This document shows, piece after piece, positions 19,005-27,811 of a DNA stretch of 64,000 nt. The notes beneath the pieces are model-generated. The model had not been told where the DNA came from. It saw only the letters and a program-made list of their open reading frames with translations, and did no database searches. The position numbers were made by a program, and so were the translations under genes. This DNA comes from Pseudomonas sp. IPO3778 (lineage in GTDB: Bacteria; Pseudomonadota; Gammaproteobacteria; Pseudomonadales; Pseudomonadaceae). Numbering within the stretch: position 1 is the stretch's first letter; every line of letters begins with the position of its first letter. The DNA lies in the NCBI RefSeq assembly GCF_013386825.1, contig NZ_JACARC010000027.1:124001-188000 (forward strand), read 5' to 3'.

Positions 19005-19835
19005 ATGACGATTTCAACGCCCCGTGAACACCCCTCCTTCAATCGCCTTCTGCTGACAGGTGCCGCCGGCGAACTCGGCAAAGTGCTTCGCACGCGTCTT
19101 AAGCCCCTGACCAGCGTGCTGCGTCTCTCCGACATTGCCGACATTGCACCTGCACTGGATGAAAGCGAGGAAATCCACTACTGCGATCTCGCCGACAAAA
19201 AAGCCGTTGACGAACTGGTTCAGGGGGTTGATGCGATTTTGCATTTTGGCGGAGTCTCGACCGAACGGTCTTTCGAAGACATCCTGGGCGCCAATATTTG
19301 TGGGGTATTCCATATCTATGAAGCAGCCCGCCGACATGGGGTGAAACGAGTCATCTTTGCCAGTTCCAATCATGTCATCGGCTTCTACCCGCAGGGTCAG
19401 CGACTGGACGCCCATTCCCTGCGCCGTCCAGACAGCTATTACGGTTTGTCCAAGTCCTATGGCGAGGACATGGCCAGCTTTTACTTCGATCGCTACGGTA
19501 TAGAGACCGTGAGTATCCGCATCGGCTCTTCGTTCACAGAACCACAAAACCGCAGGATGCTAAGCACGTGGTTGAGCTACAACGATCTGACTCTATTGCT
19601 GGAGCGTGCATTACACACACCGGATGTTGGGCACACGGTGGTATACGGCGTCTCCAACAATCAAAACACCTGGTGGGATAACCGTTACGCCGCGCACCTG
19701 GACTTTAACGCTCAAGAGAACTCCGAGGTTTTCCGTAGCCAGGTCGAATCTCAACCCCTTCCGGCAGCCAACGATCCCATACTGCTTTACCAAGGCGGCG
19801 CCTTCGTAGAAGCCGGCCCCTTTGATGATGATTAG
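19005..19835 (+). CDS. udh: Uronate dehydrogenase (NAD-dependent)
   Basis: The 276-residue protein is a short extended SDR: NAD motif LLTGAAGELGKVLR near residues 17-30, FASSNHVIGFYP, and the catalytic YxxxK in YYGLSKSYGEDMA. Sequence and length match the Pseudomonas uronate dehydrogenase family, which oxidises D-galacturonate or D-glucuronate to the aldaro-1,5-lactone, the first step of oxidative uronate catabolism. It is divergent from a hexuronate-type MFS transporter gene. The product could enter the glucarate pathway through the gudD gene at 61050. Confidence 0.92.
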   Translation: MTISTPREHPSFNRLLLTGAAGELGKVLRTRLKPLTSVLRLSDIADIAPALDESEEIHYCDLADKKAVDELVQGVDAILHFGGVSTERSFEDILGANICGVFHIYEAARRHGVKRVIFASSNHVIGFYPQGQRLDAHSLRRPDSYYGLSKSYGEDMASFYFDRYGIETVSIRIGSSFTEPQNRRMLSTWLSYNDLTLLLERALHTPDVGHTVVYGVSNNQNTWWDNRYAAHLDFNAQENSEVFRSQVESQPLPAANDPILLYQGGAFVEAGPFDDD

Positions 19836-19940
19836 CCTCCCCGCTGGATGCTCCGAGACGCGTCTGAATGCAGAGATCACGTAGCCTGATCAGCTACGCA
19901 ATCTCCGGTAAAGCCCTGCACGGTTTACGCCGTCGAATAT

Positions 19941-19966
19941 TGGCAGGAGCTGCCTTGCCTGCGAAG
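19941..19966. repeat. REP-like sequence
   Basis: GGCAGGAGCTGCCTTGCCTGCGAAG resembles the Pseudomonas TGTAGGAGCTG...GCGA REP class and sits directly after the penicillin acylase stop, in the convergent gap with udh. Only one half is seen. Confidence 0.5.
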
Positions 19967-19967
19967 C

Positions 19968-22355
19968 TTATTTTCCAGGCACCAAACTCAGTGTGTGTCG
20001 AGTACTTCCCGCCACATCCGCTTCATCAAAATGCTCCGGCACGTAGCCACCTTCGACATAGGTCTTGGCCTGGTCCGCGTAATGCTCATCGAACACAACC
20101 CCGCTTTGCCCTACCGGGTTGATGCCCTGGGCGTGAGACGGGTCGGCGAAGTCGATCAAACGCCGTGTCGAGGGGCCGTAGGTGACTGCCCATGGCGCCT
20201 GGCTGATCGGGGCCGACAGATTGTTCGGCACTTCATGGGTGCCGGGCGCCGGGAATGGACCGACATTGAACAAGCGATCCAGTGGCTTCTGTGTGCCCAG
20301 CGGATGATTATGGGTCAAGGTGTGCGCGGTGCCCCACCGCCAGGCGTCCGCATTGCTGCCGTACACAGTTTTCAGGTGTGCGACGGTGGTGTGCCACGCC
20401 AACTTGACAATATCGGCGCGGGTTTCCTTGGCAGGCGTGTTGCGATTGTCCCACCAGGGCGAGTCGGCATCAGCGACCAATCGTGGCAGCGCGGCATCTA
20501 CCGCCCGCGAAGCCAGCAGCGAGCTGAAAAGGTCGTCGCCCAGTTCGTCGTGCATCGTGCTGTCGATCAGATCAAACAGGAACTCGTTGAATAGCGTCGC
20601 ACCCACCGAGTCCAGCGTGTATTCGCCGTTCCAGTTGGCCAGGCGTTCGACCAGCGCCCGCTCCTGCGGGTCAGTCACCGCACTGCGCAACACCGGAATC
20701 AGCGGCGTCAGCACCGAAGTCGCGTAGCCGGTCCTGTTCCCCAGTTGCAGGCTCTTGTTGCTTTCAAGGTCCCATTTCACCGTCGAATCGCTGAGCTGCT
20801 TGAACAACTGGCGGCCACGATCGGGAATGTTGTAGTAACCGGGAATCTGCATGCCGGTGGGCGACACCGGCTGGGCGTTGGCCGAGACGATATAACCTCG
20901 GGCCGGGTTTTCTTCCTGTGGGTTGGCGCTGAACGGGTAGAAACCGTTTTTGTCAGCCTGCGGCGTGCTGCCATCAAGGATAAACCCCGGATTGACCCCT
21001 TCCGGGCGAATCGGCAACTGCGCCGAGGCCCACCAGGCGATGTCGCCCTTGGCATTGGCCCAGACCACGTTCAAGCCGGGGGACTGAATTTTCTGCGCCG
21101 CCGCACGCATTTTATCCAGGGTGTCGGCACGGTTGGCTTCGTAGAACCCCTGCAGTACCGGGTTTTCCGACTGCAGAAAAGACCACCACATCGCGATGGG
21201 CGCAGCATTGGTAATGGGCCCCAGAGCATCGTTGATGATCGGGCCATGGGGCGATTGACGCAGGTCGAGCGTAACGGTGGGTTCTCCCTTGACCAGAATT
21301 TGCTGCGTGGTGCGGGTCATGTCAACCCAGGCGCCGTGGTACCAGACCTGATTGGGATTGGCGGGGTTGGTCTTTTCCGCGATCAGGTCGACGTCGTCGT
21401 TCTGAAACATGGTCAGGCTCCAACCGAAATCGCGGTTGTGCCCAAGCAACGCAAAGGGAATCAGTGCCTGATGATGGCCATACAGCTCGAAGCCTGGCGC
21501 CGAGACCTGGGCTTCATACCACACCGATGGCACCGAGAAGCGAATATGCGGGTCACCGGCCAGTATCGGCTTGCCGCTTTTGGTCCGGCTGCCGGAAATC
21601 ACCCAGGCATTGCTGCCTTCGAACTGTGGCACACCGGCGTCTTCCAGCGCGTGCTGGGTCAGTCCGGCCAAGGCGTTCAAGCCCTTCCAGTCAGCACTGG
21701 CAAGTGCCGGGGGCGAACCGAAAGCGCCTTGTGGCTTCCAGTCCATATCGAAGACTTTCAGGTAGTCGGTGCCGAGCTGATCGCGGACATAGGTCAGCAG
21801 CGGCTCGGTACGAAAGGCCGCTGCGAAGCTGTAAGCCATGTAACCGGCGACGCTCATGGTGTCAGTGGCGGTGAAAGGACGTTTCTTGATCCCCAACAGG
21901 TCGAACTCGACGGGGCTGGCGTGGCTGTCCTGAAACTGGTTTATCCCGTCCAGATAGGCTTCCAGCGCCTTCCAGGCTGGCGTCTGTTTGTCCTGAGCGG
22001 CAACGAAGGCGTCGCTGCGTTCACGAATCCGCAGGCTGCGGAACAGCTTGTCGGTGCTTAGTGCCTTGGGGCCCAGCACTTCGGCCAATTCACCACGGGC
22101 CAGGCGCCTCAGGATCTCCATCTGAAACAATCGGTCCTGCGCCTCTACGTAGCCAAGAGCGCGGTACATATCAGCTTCGTCAGCGGCCTTGATATGCGGT
22201 ACGCCTCGCTCGTCATAGCGCACGTTGACCGGCGCTTGCAGATGGTTCAGGGTCATTTCGCCCTGGCGCATCGGTTGTTTGCTGTGGACATACCAGAAGC
22301 CGCCCGCCGCGACGGCAGCGACGACGATGGCGAGTACTGTCAGACTGCGCTTCAT
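19968..22355 (-). CDS. Penicillin acylase family protein (possible acyl-homoserine-lactone acylase, HacB-like)
   Basis: From MKRSLTVL (22355, GGATA site) the product is 795 residues; four more codons are possible. A hydrophobic N-terminus (LAIVVAAVAAGGFWYVH) targets it to the membrane or periplasm. The Ntn-hydrolase nucleophile is Ser248 in EGSNAWVISG, where the chain is autoprocessed; upstream is the alpha-subunit-like region with YVEAQDRLFQMEILRR, and downstream PILAGDPHI and TMFQNDDVDLIAEK. Architecture and length match Pseudomonas PA0305 (HacB)-type acylases, but the substrate (AHL, beta-lactam or other amide) cannot be told from sequence. It follows the DUF1302/DUF1329 pair on the same strand. 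Confidence 0.87.
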   Translation of the reverse strand: MKRSLTVLAIVVAAVAAGGFWYVHSKQPMRQGEMTLNHLQAPVNVRYDERGVPHIKAADEADMYRALGYVEAQDRLFQMEILRRLARGELAEVLGPKALSTDKLFRSLRIRERSDAFVAAQDKQTPAWKALEAYLDGINQFQDSHASPVEFDLLGIKKRPFTATDTMSVAGYMAYSFAAAFRTEPLLTYVRDQLGTDYLKVFDMDWKPQGAFGSPPALASADWKGLNALAGLTQHALEDAGVPQFEGSNAWVISGSRTKSGKPILAGDPHIRFSVPSVWYEAQVSAPGFELYGHHQALIPFALLGHNRDFGWSLTMFQNDDVDLIAEKTNPANPNQVWYHGAWVDMTRTTQQILVKGEPTVTLDLRQSPHGPIINDALGPITNAAPIAMWWSFLQSENPVLQGFYEANRADTLDKMRAAAQKIQSPGLNVVWANAKGDIAWWASAQLPIRPEGVNPGFILDGSTPQADKNGFYPFSANPQEENPARGYIVSANAQPVSPTGMQIPGYYNIPDRGRQLFKQLSDSTVKWDLESNKSLQLGNRTGYATSVLTPLIPVLRSAVTDPQERALVERLANWNGEYTLDSVGATLFNEFLFDLIDSTMHDELGDDLFSSLLASRAVDAALPRLVADADSPWWDNRNTPAKETRADIVKLAWHTTVAHLKTVYGSNADAWRWGTAHTLTHNHPLGTQKPLDRLFNVGPFPAPGTHEVPNNLSAPISQAPWAVTYGPSTRRLIDFADPSHAQGINPVGQSGVVFDEHYADQAKTYVEGGYVPEHFDEADVAGSTRHTLSLVPGK

Positions 22356-22409
22356 GCAAGTATCCATAAGTCAGATTGGAAGAGGTTATTGCGCAGGGAC
22401 GAGATCGAC

Positions 22410-22438
22410 AGGTGCATGCCTCCCTTGGGCATGCACCT
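22410..22438. other. Perfect hairpin between DUF1329 gene and acylase gene
   Basis: 11-bp perfect arms (AGGTGCATGCC / GGCATGCACCT) with a 7-nt loop. There is no U tract on the minus strand, so it may be an RNA-stabilising or processing element rather than a terminator. Confidence 0.5.
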
Positions 22439-22471
22439 ATTGCGAACCGCCACAGCATTTTCAGATGATGA

Positions 22472-23830
22472 TCAGCGAACGCCCTCGGCCCTCAGCGCCG
22501 CCGGCGTGTAATCCGCCGCCTTCGGCGCAAAGCCGAACACAAAGCTGCTTCTTTCCTCGTTTTTCATCCCCAAGACGATGTAGCGCCCGGCGATGATGTC
22601 GTACAGGGTCTCAACGGTGTAGGCCGGCACCTGGTGGTTGTAATAGAACTGCGCGTGACCTTCGGCAACACGCCACAGTTGGCCACGACCGTCGTAGTGG
22701 TCCACCAAGGCGATTTGCCAACTGTCTTCGTCGATATACATGTGGCGCTTGGCGTAGATGTGCCGCTCACTCGGCTTGACCGTACCGACCACTTCCCACA
22801 CCCGGTGCAGCTCGTAGCGGGTCAGGTCCTGGTTGATATGCCCGGCCCTGATGATGTCGTCGTACTTGAGGGTCGGCGAATCCAGCTTGTAACTGTTGTA
22901 GGGGATGTACATCTCTTTCTTGCCGATCAGTTTCCAGTCGTAGCGGTCCGGGGCGCCGGAGAACATGTCGTAGTTATCGGTGGTGCGCAGACCATCCGAT
23001 GCGGTGCCCGGGCTGTCATAGGACACTTGCGGCGCACGGCGCACACGGCGCTGACCGGCATTGTAGATCCAGGCCTCGCTCGGCTCCTTCACCTGGTCGA
23101 GGGTCTGGTGCACCAATAGCACGTCACCCGCCAGCCGCGCCGGAGACGTTACCGATTGCTTGAAAAAGCTCAGCACGTTGGCCGCCTTGGCCGGGTCGAT
23201 ATCAGGAATGGCTTGTGGCGCCGCCGCTTCTTCTTCAAAGCGAATCGGTGTGTAGCTGCCGTTGGTCTGCGGGGTCGCCTGGGTGATGATGCGGCGCAGG
23301 CTGCCGCCGTAGTAACGGGTCATGTGGTTCCACAGCACCTCCACACCATTTTTCGGAATCGGGAACGCGTAATAGCGATTGCCGGTGAAATTTTCCAGGC
23401 CATTACCGTCGTTGATCGCATGCACGTTCAACGCGCTGCGCTTGATCGACTCGTAGATCTCTGGCGGCAGGTTGACCGTGCGGTGGGTTGGGTACACCGG
23501 GATTTTGTAGGTCTCGGGGTAGCGCTTGAACATCGCCACCTGGCCATCGGAAAGCTTGTCCTTGTAATTGTCCACCGTAGCGGCGGTGATCACGAACAGC
23601 GGCTTTTCATTGGCAAACGGGTCGGCGAGAAAGCCTTTGCTGTCCACCGCCCCGGCATTTTTCGGGATGCCACCGGTCCATGCCGGGATCGAACCATCGG
23701 CGTTGCCAGCCTTTTCAGCGCCTACAGGGGTCAGCGTGGTACCAAGCTTGGCCGCCTCTTCCGGCGACACCGCCGCCATCACGTGGGAGGCCAGCAAACT
23801 CAGGGCCATCGCTGCAATCATCTTACGCAT
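22472..23830 (-). CDS. DUF1329 domain protein (outer-membrane lipoprotein-sorting-like)
   Basis: The 452-residue protein has a signal peptide (MRKMIAAMALSLLASHVMA-AV) and the DUF1329 body, with EEAAKLGTTLTPVGAEKAGN at the mature N-terminus and RRVRRAPQVSYDSPGTASDGLRT in the middle. DUF1329 proteins adopt a LolA/LolB-like fold and almost always sit beside a DUF1302 porin-like gene, as here 28 bp downstream of it. The pair often accompanies genes for hydrophobic substrate uptake or export; the role here is not known. Confidence 0.88.
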   Translation of the reverse strand: MRKMIAAMALSLLASHVMAAVSPEEAAKLGTTLTPVGAEKAGNADGSIPAWTGGIPKNAGAVDSKGFLADPFANEKPLFVITAATVDNYKDKLSDGQVAMFKRYPETYKIPVYPTHRTVNLPPEIYESIKRSALNVHAINDGNGLENFTGNRYYAFPIPKNGVEVLWNHMTRYYGGSLRRIITQATPQTNGSYTPIRFEEEAAAPQAIPDIDPAKAANVLSFFKQSVTSPARLAGDVLLVHQTLDQVKEPSEAWIYNAGQRRVRRAPQVSYDSPGTASDGLRTTDNYDMFSGAPDRYDWKLIGKKEMYIPYNSYKLDSPTLKYDDIIRAGHINQDLTRYELHRVWEVVGTVKPSERHIYAKRHMYIDEDSWQIALVDHYDGRGQLWRVAEGHAQFYYNHQVPAYTVETLYDIIAGRYIVLGMKNEERSSFVFGFAPKAADYTPAALRAEGVR

Positions 23831-23857
23831 AGGTTCTTGTCCTTTCTTTAAATCAAA

Positions 23858-25648
23858 TCAGAAGTTCACGCCGAAGCTGAGGGCGATAAAGTCGCGGTCG
23901 GTCAGGGTGTTGTAGTCACCGCCAAAAAAGTCGGTGTAGCTCAGGCTCGCGGTGTAGGTGTTGCGGTAGTCCGCATCCACCCCAACGCTGATGGCCTTGG
24001 CGCCTTCGTTGAACAGGCCGTTGGGGCCGTAGCCGCTGACGTCCTGGGACCACGACACGTTGGGCTTGAGGTTGACCCCGGCGAACACGTTGTTGTAATC
24101 GAGGATCGCCCGGGCGCGATAACCCCAGGAATTGGCGGTGACAAAACCGTCGGTATCGCCCTGGTACCCGTAGGCGCCGAACACCGAGTCGCGGCCATAA
24201 CGCAGCTTGGATTTCGCCTCCAGCCCGCCGACGTGCACGAAAGCCGCCTCGCCCACCAGGGTCAGGCGTTCGGCGCCCAGTACCTGGTCGAAGAATTGGG
24301 TCATGGTGCTCTGGACCTGGGTGATTTCCTTGCGGCGATAGCCTGCGTTCTCCGAGCCAAACGAGCTGCTGATCGGCGAAGCGGTATTGCCGGCAATCGG
24401 ATTGAGCAGGGCCAGCGTCAGGTCGGTGGAGTTGAGTTGTACCGGTGCATTCGGGCGGTAGCTGATTTCGCCGCTCCAGGCCGTACCGGTGGGCAACGTG
24501 GTGGAGAAACTGGCGCCGAACAGGCGGATGTTTTCTGGATAGTCGAGGTAATACTCGCCGCGGCCCAGCATCGTACTTTGCGCCAGCGCGGCGCCGGAGC
24601 CGGGTGCAATGGCGTTGGCCGTGTTGACGATGTTCCCGATGGTGGCGAGGCTGATGTTGGCGGTGATGGTACCGACGGTGGGCGTGCGACTGTGGTAGTT
24701 CATGAAGTACAGACCGTACTCCGTGTCATCGCCCAGCCAACGCAGGGCCACCCCGAACTGCCCGCCATCGCGCGCCTCGCGGTCTTTTGCACGCTGAACT
24801 ACGACGCCTTCGTTCGTGACCTGGAAGCCCTGGCCAAGCGCCGCCGCCACCGGTTGCAGCGGCGCAATCGCCGGGCTGCCGACCGTGTAGTTGCCGTTAC
24901 AGCCGTGGGCCACCACGTCGGTACCGAAGAAGGTGCCGCAGTTGTCCACCACGGTGTTTTCCCAGTTCAGTTGGTAGAACCCTTCCACGCTCAATTGGTT
25001 GGTGAGGCTTTGGGACGCGAACACCATGTTGACCGGAATCAAGCCTTCCTTGATCTCGGCACCGGGCCGGCGCAGCGCGGAAACGTCGATAGGGTTGATG
25101 CTGTTGATGGAGTTGCCGATGAAGGTACTTTCGCCCCAACTGACCACCTGCTTGCCGACGCGCACGTTGCCCGGCAAATCGCCGATGGAATAGTTGTGAT
25201 AGACGAACGCATCGAGTAATTCGTAGCCGGAAGAACGCGCACCCTCGTCGCGGTGGTCGTTGCTGATCTGCTTGAACTCGCGGTCTTCATCCTGCAGTTC
25301 AAAGTCGTACCAATACTTGCCACGCACGAACACGCCGCTGTCGCCGTATTTGAGCTCCAGGTCGTGAGTACCCTTGAAGATCTTGGAGAAGGTGTCGCCC
25401 TTCTTAAAGTTCAGGCGGCCGTCATCGCCGGTTGAGGCCTGGCCCGTGCCGCCGTTGGGAACGCCCACCAGCTTTTTGTCGGCATCGCGCATGCCCCAGC
25501 TGGCACCGACCGACAGCGAAGAATCGAATTGCCCTTCGATCTCGCCGATGTTGAACGAAACAGCCCGCGCCTGGGCGCAGCAGCCCAAAGCAACCGCAGC
25601 GGCCAGCGCCTGCGGCGTGAAGATGGCGCGCATTATTATTCTTGCCAT
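23858..25648 (-). CDS. DUF1302 domain outer-membrane protein
   Basis: The start MARIIMRAIFTPQALAAAVALG at 25648, with a GGAAAAG site, gives 596 residues and a signal peptide; the frame is open to 25717 but lacks support there. The body is beta-strand rich (VSFNIGEIEGQFDSSLSVGASWGMRD; LELKYGDSGVFVRGKYWYDFEL) and ends in Phe (LSFGVNF), as in outer-membrane beta-barrels. DUF1302 members are porin-like. It is first in the minus-strand set with DUF1329 and the acylase. Confidence 0.88.
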   Translation of the reverse strand: MARIIMRAIFTPQALAAAVALGCCAQARAVSFNIGEIEGQFDSSLSVGASWGMRDADKKLVGVPNGGTGQASTGDDGRLNFKKGDTFSKIFKGTHDLELKYGDSGVFVRGKYWYDFELQDEDREFKQISNDHRDEGARSSGYELLDAFVYHNYSIGDLPGNVRVGKQVVSWGESTFIGNSINSINPIDVSALRRPGAEIKEGLIPVNMVFASQSLTNQLSVEGFYQLNWENTVVDNCGTFFGTDVVAHGCNGNYTVGSPAIAPLQPVAAALGQGFQVTNEGVVVQRAKDREARDGGQFGVALRWLGDDTEYGLYFMNYHSRTPTVGTITANISLATIGNIVNTANAIAPGSGAALAQSTMLGRGEYYLDYPENIRLFGASFSTTLPTGTAWSGEISYRPNAPVQLNSTDLTLALLNPIAGNTASPISSSFGSENAGYRRKEITQVQSTMTQFFDQVLGAERLTLVGEAAFVHVGGLEAKSKLRYGRDSVFGAYGYQGDTDGFVTANSWGYRARAILDYNNVFAGVNLKPNVSWSQDVSGYGPNGLFNEGAKAISVGVDADYRNTYTASLSYTDFFGGDYNTLTDRDFIALSFGVNF

Positions 25649-25882
25649 GCATCTTTTCCGGTAAGTAATAGAAGGCGCCACCCTACTGCCGCCTGCGAGG
25701 AGTGATAAGCACACCAAGGAGGTATTCGTGGCATCACTCCAAAGGATTACAGGCGCTCTGGCCTGCGTTTGAGCGGGCTATGAATTGAGTAGATAGGCAG
25801 CTATCAATCAGGTGAATTTCCAAATCAAAGTCGCGACGTTCTTGAGAAATATCAGCCTCGTTTTACTCCAGGGCCGTGCAGC

Positions 25883-25919
25883 AGGCACCCGCTCTCGCCA
25901 AGAGACCTTGGTGCCTTTT
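25883..25919 (+). terminator. Terminator-like hairpin (plus strand)
   Basis: Arms AGGCACC and GGTGCCT enclose a smaller CTCT/AGAG stem; TTT follows on the plus strand. No plus-strand gene precedes it, so it may end an unrecognised RNA. Confidence 0.4.
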
Positions 25920-25931
25920 ATTCGGATAGTT

Positions 25932-25969
25932 ATGAGCCTGGATGAGGACGTACCTTTTGGCAGGCTCAT
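25932..25969. other. Perfect 9-bp inverted repeat
   Basis: ATGAGCCTG and CAGGCTCAT flank a 20-nt spacer, 13 nt after the preceding hairpin. Confidence 0.45.
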
Positions 25970-26097
25970 CGCGTTAACGTACGTACCTGTACGCTGAGTA
26001 GCTGCATTTATTCATGAAGAAAAATACATGCTCTGCGCGCATGCACTGCCTCCCCCCAAGCTCAGTGACCGTCGTATTACGCAGGCACGGGTCGTGC

Positions 26098-26123
26098 ACC
26101 GGACGTCCACTTCAACGTCCGGT
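26098..26123 (-). terminator. Hairpin after second gamma-glutamyltransferase-family gene
   Basis: ACCGGACGT and ACGTCCGGT flank an 8-nt loop, 22 bp after the stop at 26146. No U tract is present, so it may protect the mRNA end or need Rho. Confidence 0.4.
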
Positions 26124-26145
26124 CCAGCGCGGCGACGGGAAGGAC

Positions 26146-27741
26146 CTAGCTGGCTACAACTTGCCCGTCCTTGCGCGAATCCGATCCTCCGATATAACCC
26201 ACATCCGTCTTGATGATGATTTGCGCTCCGCCGAAAGCGAATACGCCGCTCGGTGCTTCGACATGGATGTCGTGACCACGCTCACGCAATTGCTGCAGAA
26301 CCCCGGCGTCAAAGTTGGCTTCCACCGCAACGTGTTTGCCTGCTTCGAGTCTCCAGCGTGGGGCATCAATTGCCGCTTGTGGGTTTTGTCGGTATTTGAG
26401 GATGCGTAGCATCATCTGCACGTGCCCTTGAGACTGCATAGGGCCACCCATCACCCCGAACGACATCAGCGGAGTGCCGTCATCCGCCATCACAAAACCT
26501 GGAATGATGGTATGGAACGGACGCTTGCCTGGCGCAACCACGTTGACGTGATCAGGCTCGAGCGAAAATCCAGCCCCCCGATTTTGCAGGCTGATACCCG
26601 TGCCTGGCACCACCACGCCTGAACCAAAGCCCATGTAATTGGATTGGATGAACGACACCATCATGCCGCTCTCATCCGCGGCCGACAGGTAGACAGTCCC
26701 CCCCGGACGCGGGTCGCCATGCCCCGGGTCCGATGCCTCACCGGTGATCAGACCTGCTCGCTGGCGCAGGTAGTCAGGCGCCAACAGATCCTCGTTCCGC
26801 ACACGCATATGGTCTTGATCGGCGACATGGTGCGCCAGGTCGGCAAGCGCCAGTTTCATCGCCTCCAGCGCCTGGTGCAGTGTGTCGACGTTGTCCACTG
26901 GCTGGTCGCCGAACGTCGTCATTTCAAGCATGCCGAGTGCGGCAAGCGTCGCGATACCCTGCCCGTTAGGCGGAAGTTCATGCACGTGTGCACCCGCAAA
27001 CGGCACGCTGATGGTATCGACCCAATCGATGCTGTGGTTCGCCAGGTCCTCAAGGCTGAGGACGCTGCCATTGGCTTTGGCATGAGCGACGATGGCTTCG
27101 GCCAGGGCACCCCGATAAAAGGCTTCGCCCTTGCTTTCAGCGATGGCTTGCAACGTACGCGCATGGTCGGGCAGTTGAACGCGCTCGCCGGCTTTCGGGG
27201 CCCTGCCGTCAGGCATGAAGCATTCGGCGAAGCCCGGTTGATCCTTGAGCAAGGCAGCGCCGTTGCGCCACAGAGTGGCGATGATCGGTGTCAGCAGATA
27301 CCCGTCACGGGCGTAGCGAATCGCCGGGCCCGCCAGGGTGGCGAACGGCAGCTTGCCGTAGCGATCAGACAAGGCCACCCAGGCCGAAACAGCCCCCGGC
27401 ACGGTGACAGCACCCCAGCCGCGCTCCGGCATTTGTTGCTGCCCGGCAAAATGCTCCCGGGTCCAGCCCGCAGGGGCACGACCCGAGGCGTTCAGGCCTT
27501 GCAGCGTTTTGCCGTCCCAGACAATGGCAAAGGCATCGCTGCCGATGCCGCAGCCAGTCGGCTCCACCACGGTCAATACCATCGCTGCCGCAATGGCTGC
27601 ATCCACGGCATTCCCGCCTTGTTGCAACATCTCCATGCCCGCTTGCGCAGCCAGAGGCTGCGAGCAAGACACCATATTTCGCCCCATGACCGGCGAACGG
27701 GCTGAAACGTAGGGTTGGCTGTAATCGAGATCGAGGTTCAT
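26146..27741 (-). CDS. Gamma-glutamyltransferase-family Ntn-hydrolase (second copy, YwrD/HpxW-like)
   Basis: The 531-residue proenzyme has GGNAVDAAIAAAMVLTVVEPTGCGIGSDAFAIVW at residues 43-75 and nucleophile Thr349 in PGGTVYLSAAD, followed by MVSFIQSNYMGFGSG and NRGAGF. No signal peptide is apparent. It is clearly homologous to the enzyme at 10589 but diverged. It is the last gene of the GntR/oligopeptide-ABC operon, 70 bp after the permease stop, so it probably cleaves imported gamma-glutamyl peptides or related amides in the cytoplasm. Oxamate amidohydrolase activity (HpxW) is an alternative within the same family. Confidence 0.85.
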   Translation of the reverse strand: MNLDLDYSQPYVSARSPVMGRNMVSCSQPLAAQAGMEMLQQGGNAVDAAIAAAMVLTVVEPTGCGIGSDAFAIVWDGKTLQGLNASGRAPAGWTREHFAGQQQMPERGWGAVTVPGAVSAWVALSDRYGKLPFATLAGPAIRYARDGYLLTPIIATLWRNGAALLKDQPGFAECFMPDGRAPKAGERVQLPDHARTLQAIAESKGEAFYRGALAEAIVAHAKANGSVLSLEDLANHSIDWVDTISVPFAGAHVHELPPNGQGIATLAALGMLEMTTFGDQPVDNVDTLHQALEAMKLALADLAHHVADQDHMRVRNEDLLAPDYLRQRAGLITGEASDPGHGDPRPGGTVYLSAADESGMMVSFIQSNYMGFGSGVVVPGTGISLQNRGAGFSLEPDHVNVVAPGKRPFHTIIPGFVMADDGTPLMSFGVMGGPMQSQGHVQMMLRILKYRQNPQAAIDAPRWRLEAGKHVAVEANFDAGVLQQLRERGHDIHVEAPSGVFAFGGAQIIIKTDVGYIGGSDSRKDGQVVAS

Positions 27742-27811
27742 AGATAAGGCATCCTAAACAGGGCAGTTACAGCGGCTGAGCGAAAGGCGCATGAAAAAAA
27801 GCAAGTGACCG

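Larger units (their letters stand above)
25649..26145. other. Intergenic region with three hairpins
   Basis: This 497-bp region holds three inverted repeats listed separately and no convincing gene. It contains the DUF1302 upstream region and the sequence downstream of the second gamma-glutamyltransferase-family gene. Confidence 0.5.

Noticed and set aside
18805-19017. 70-codon minus-strand frame upstream of udh
   Set aside because: Overlaps the udh start and the candidate operator; Cys/Trp-rich random-looking translation.
20745-22061. 438-codon plus-strand frame inside the acylase gene
   Set aside because: Antisense to a protein with clear Ntn-hydrolase motifs.
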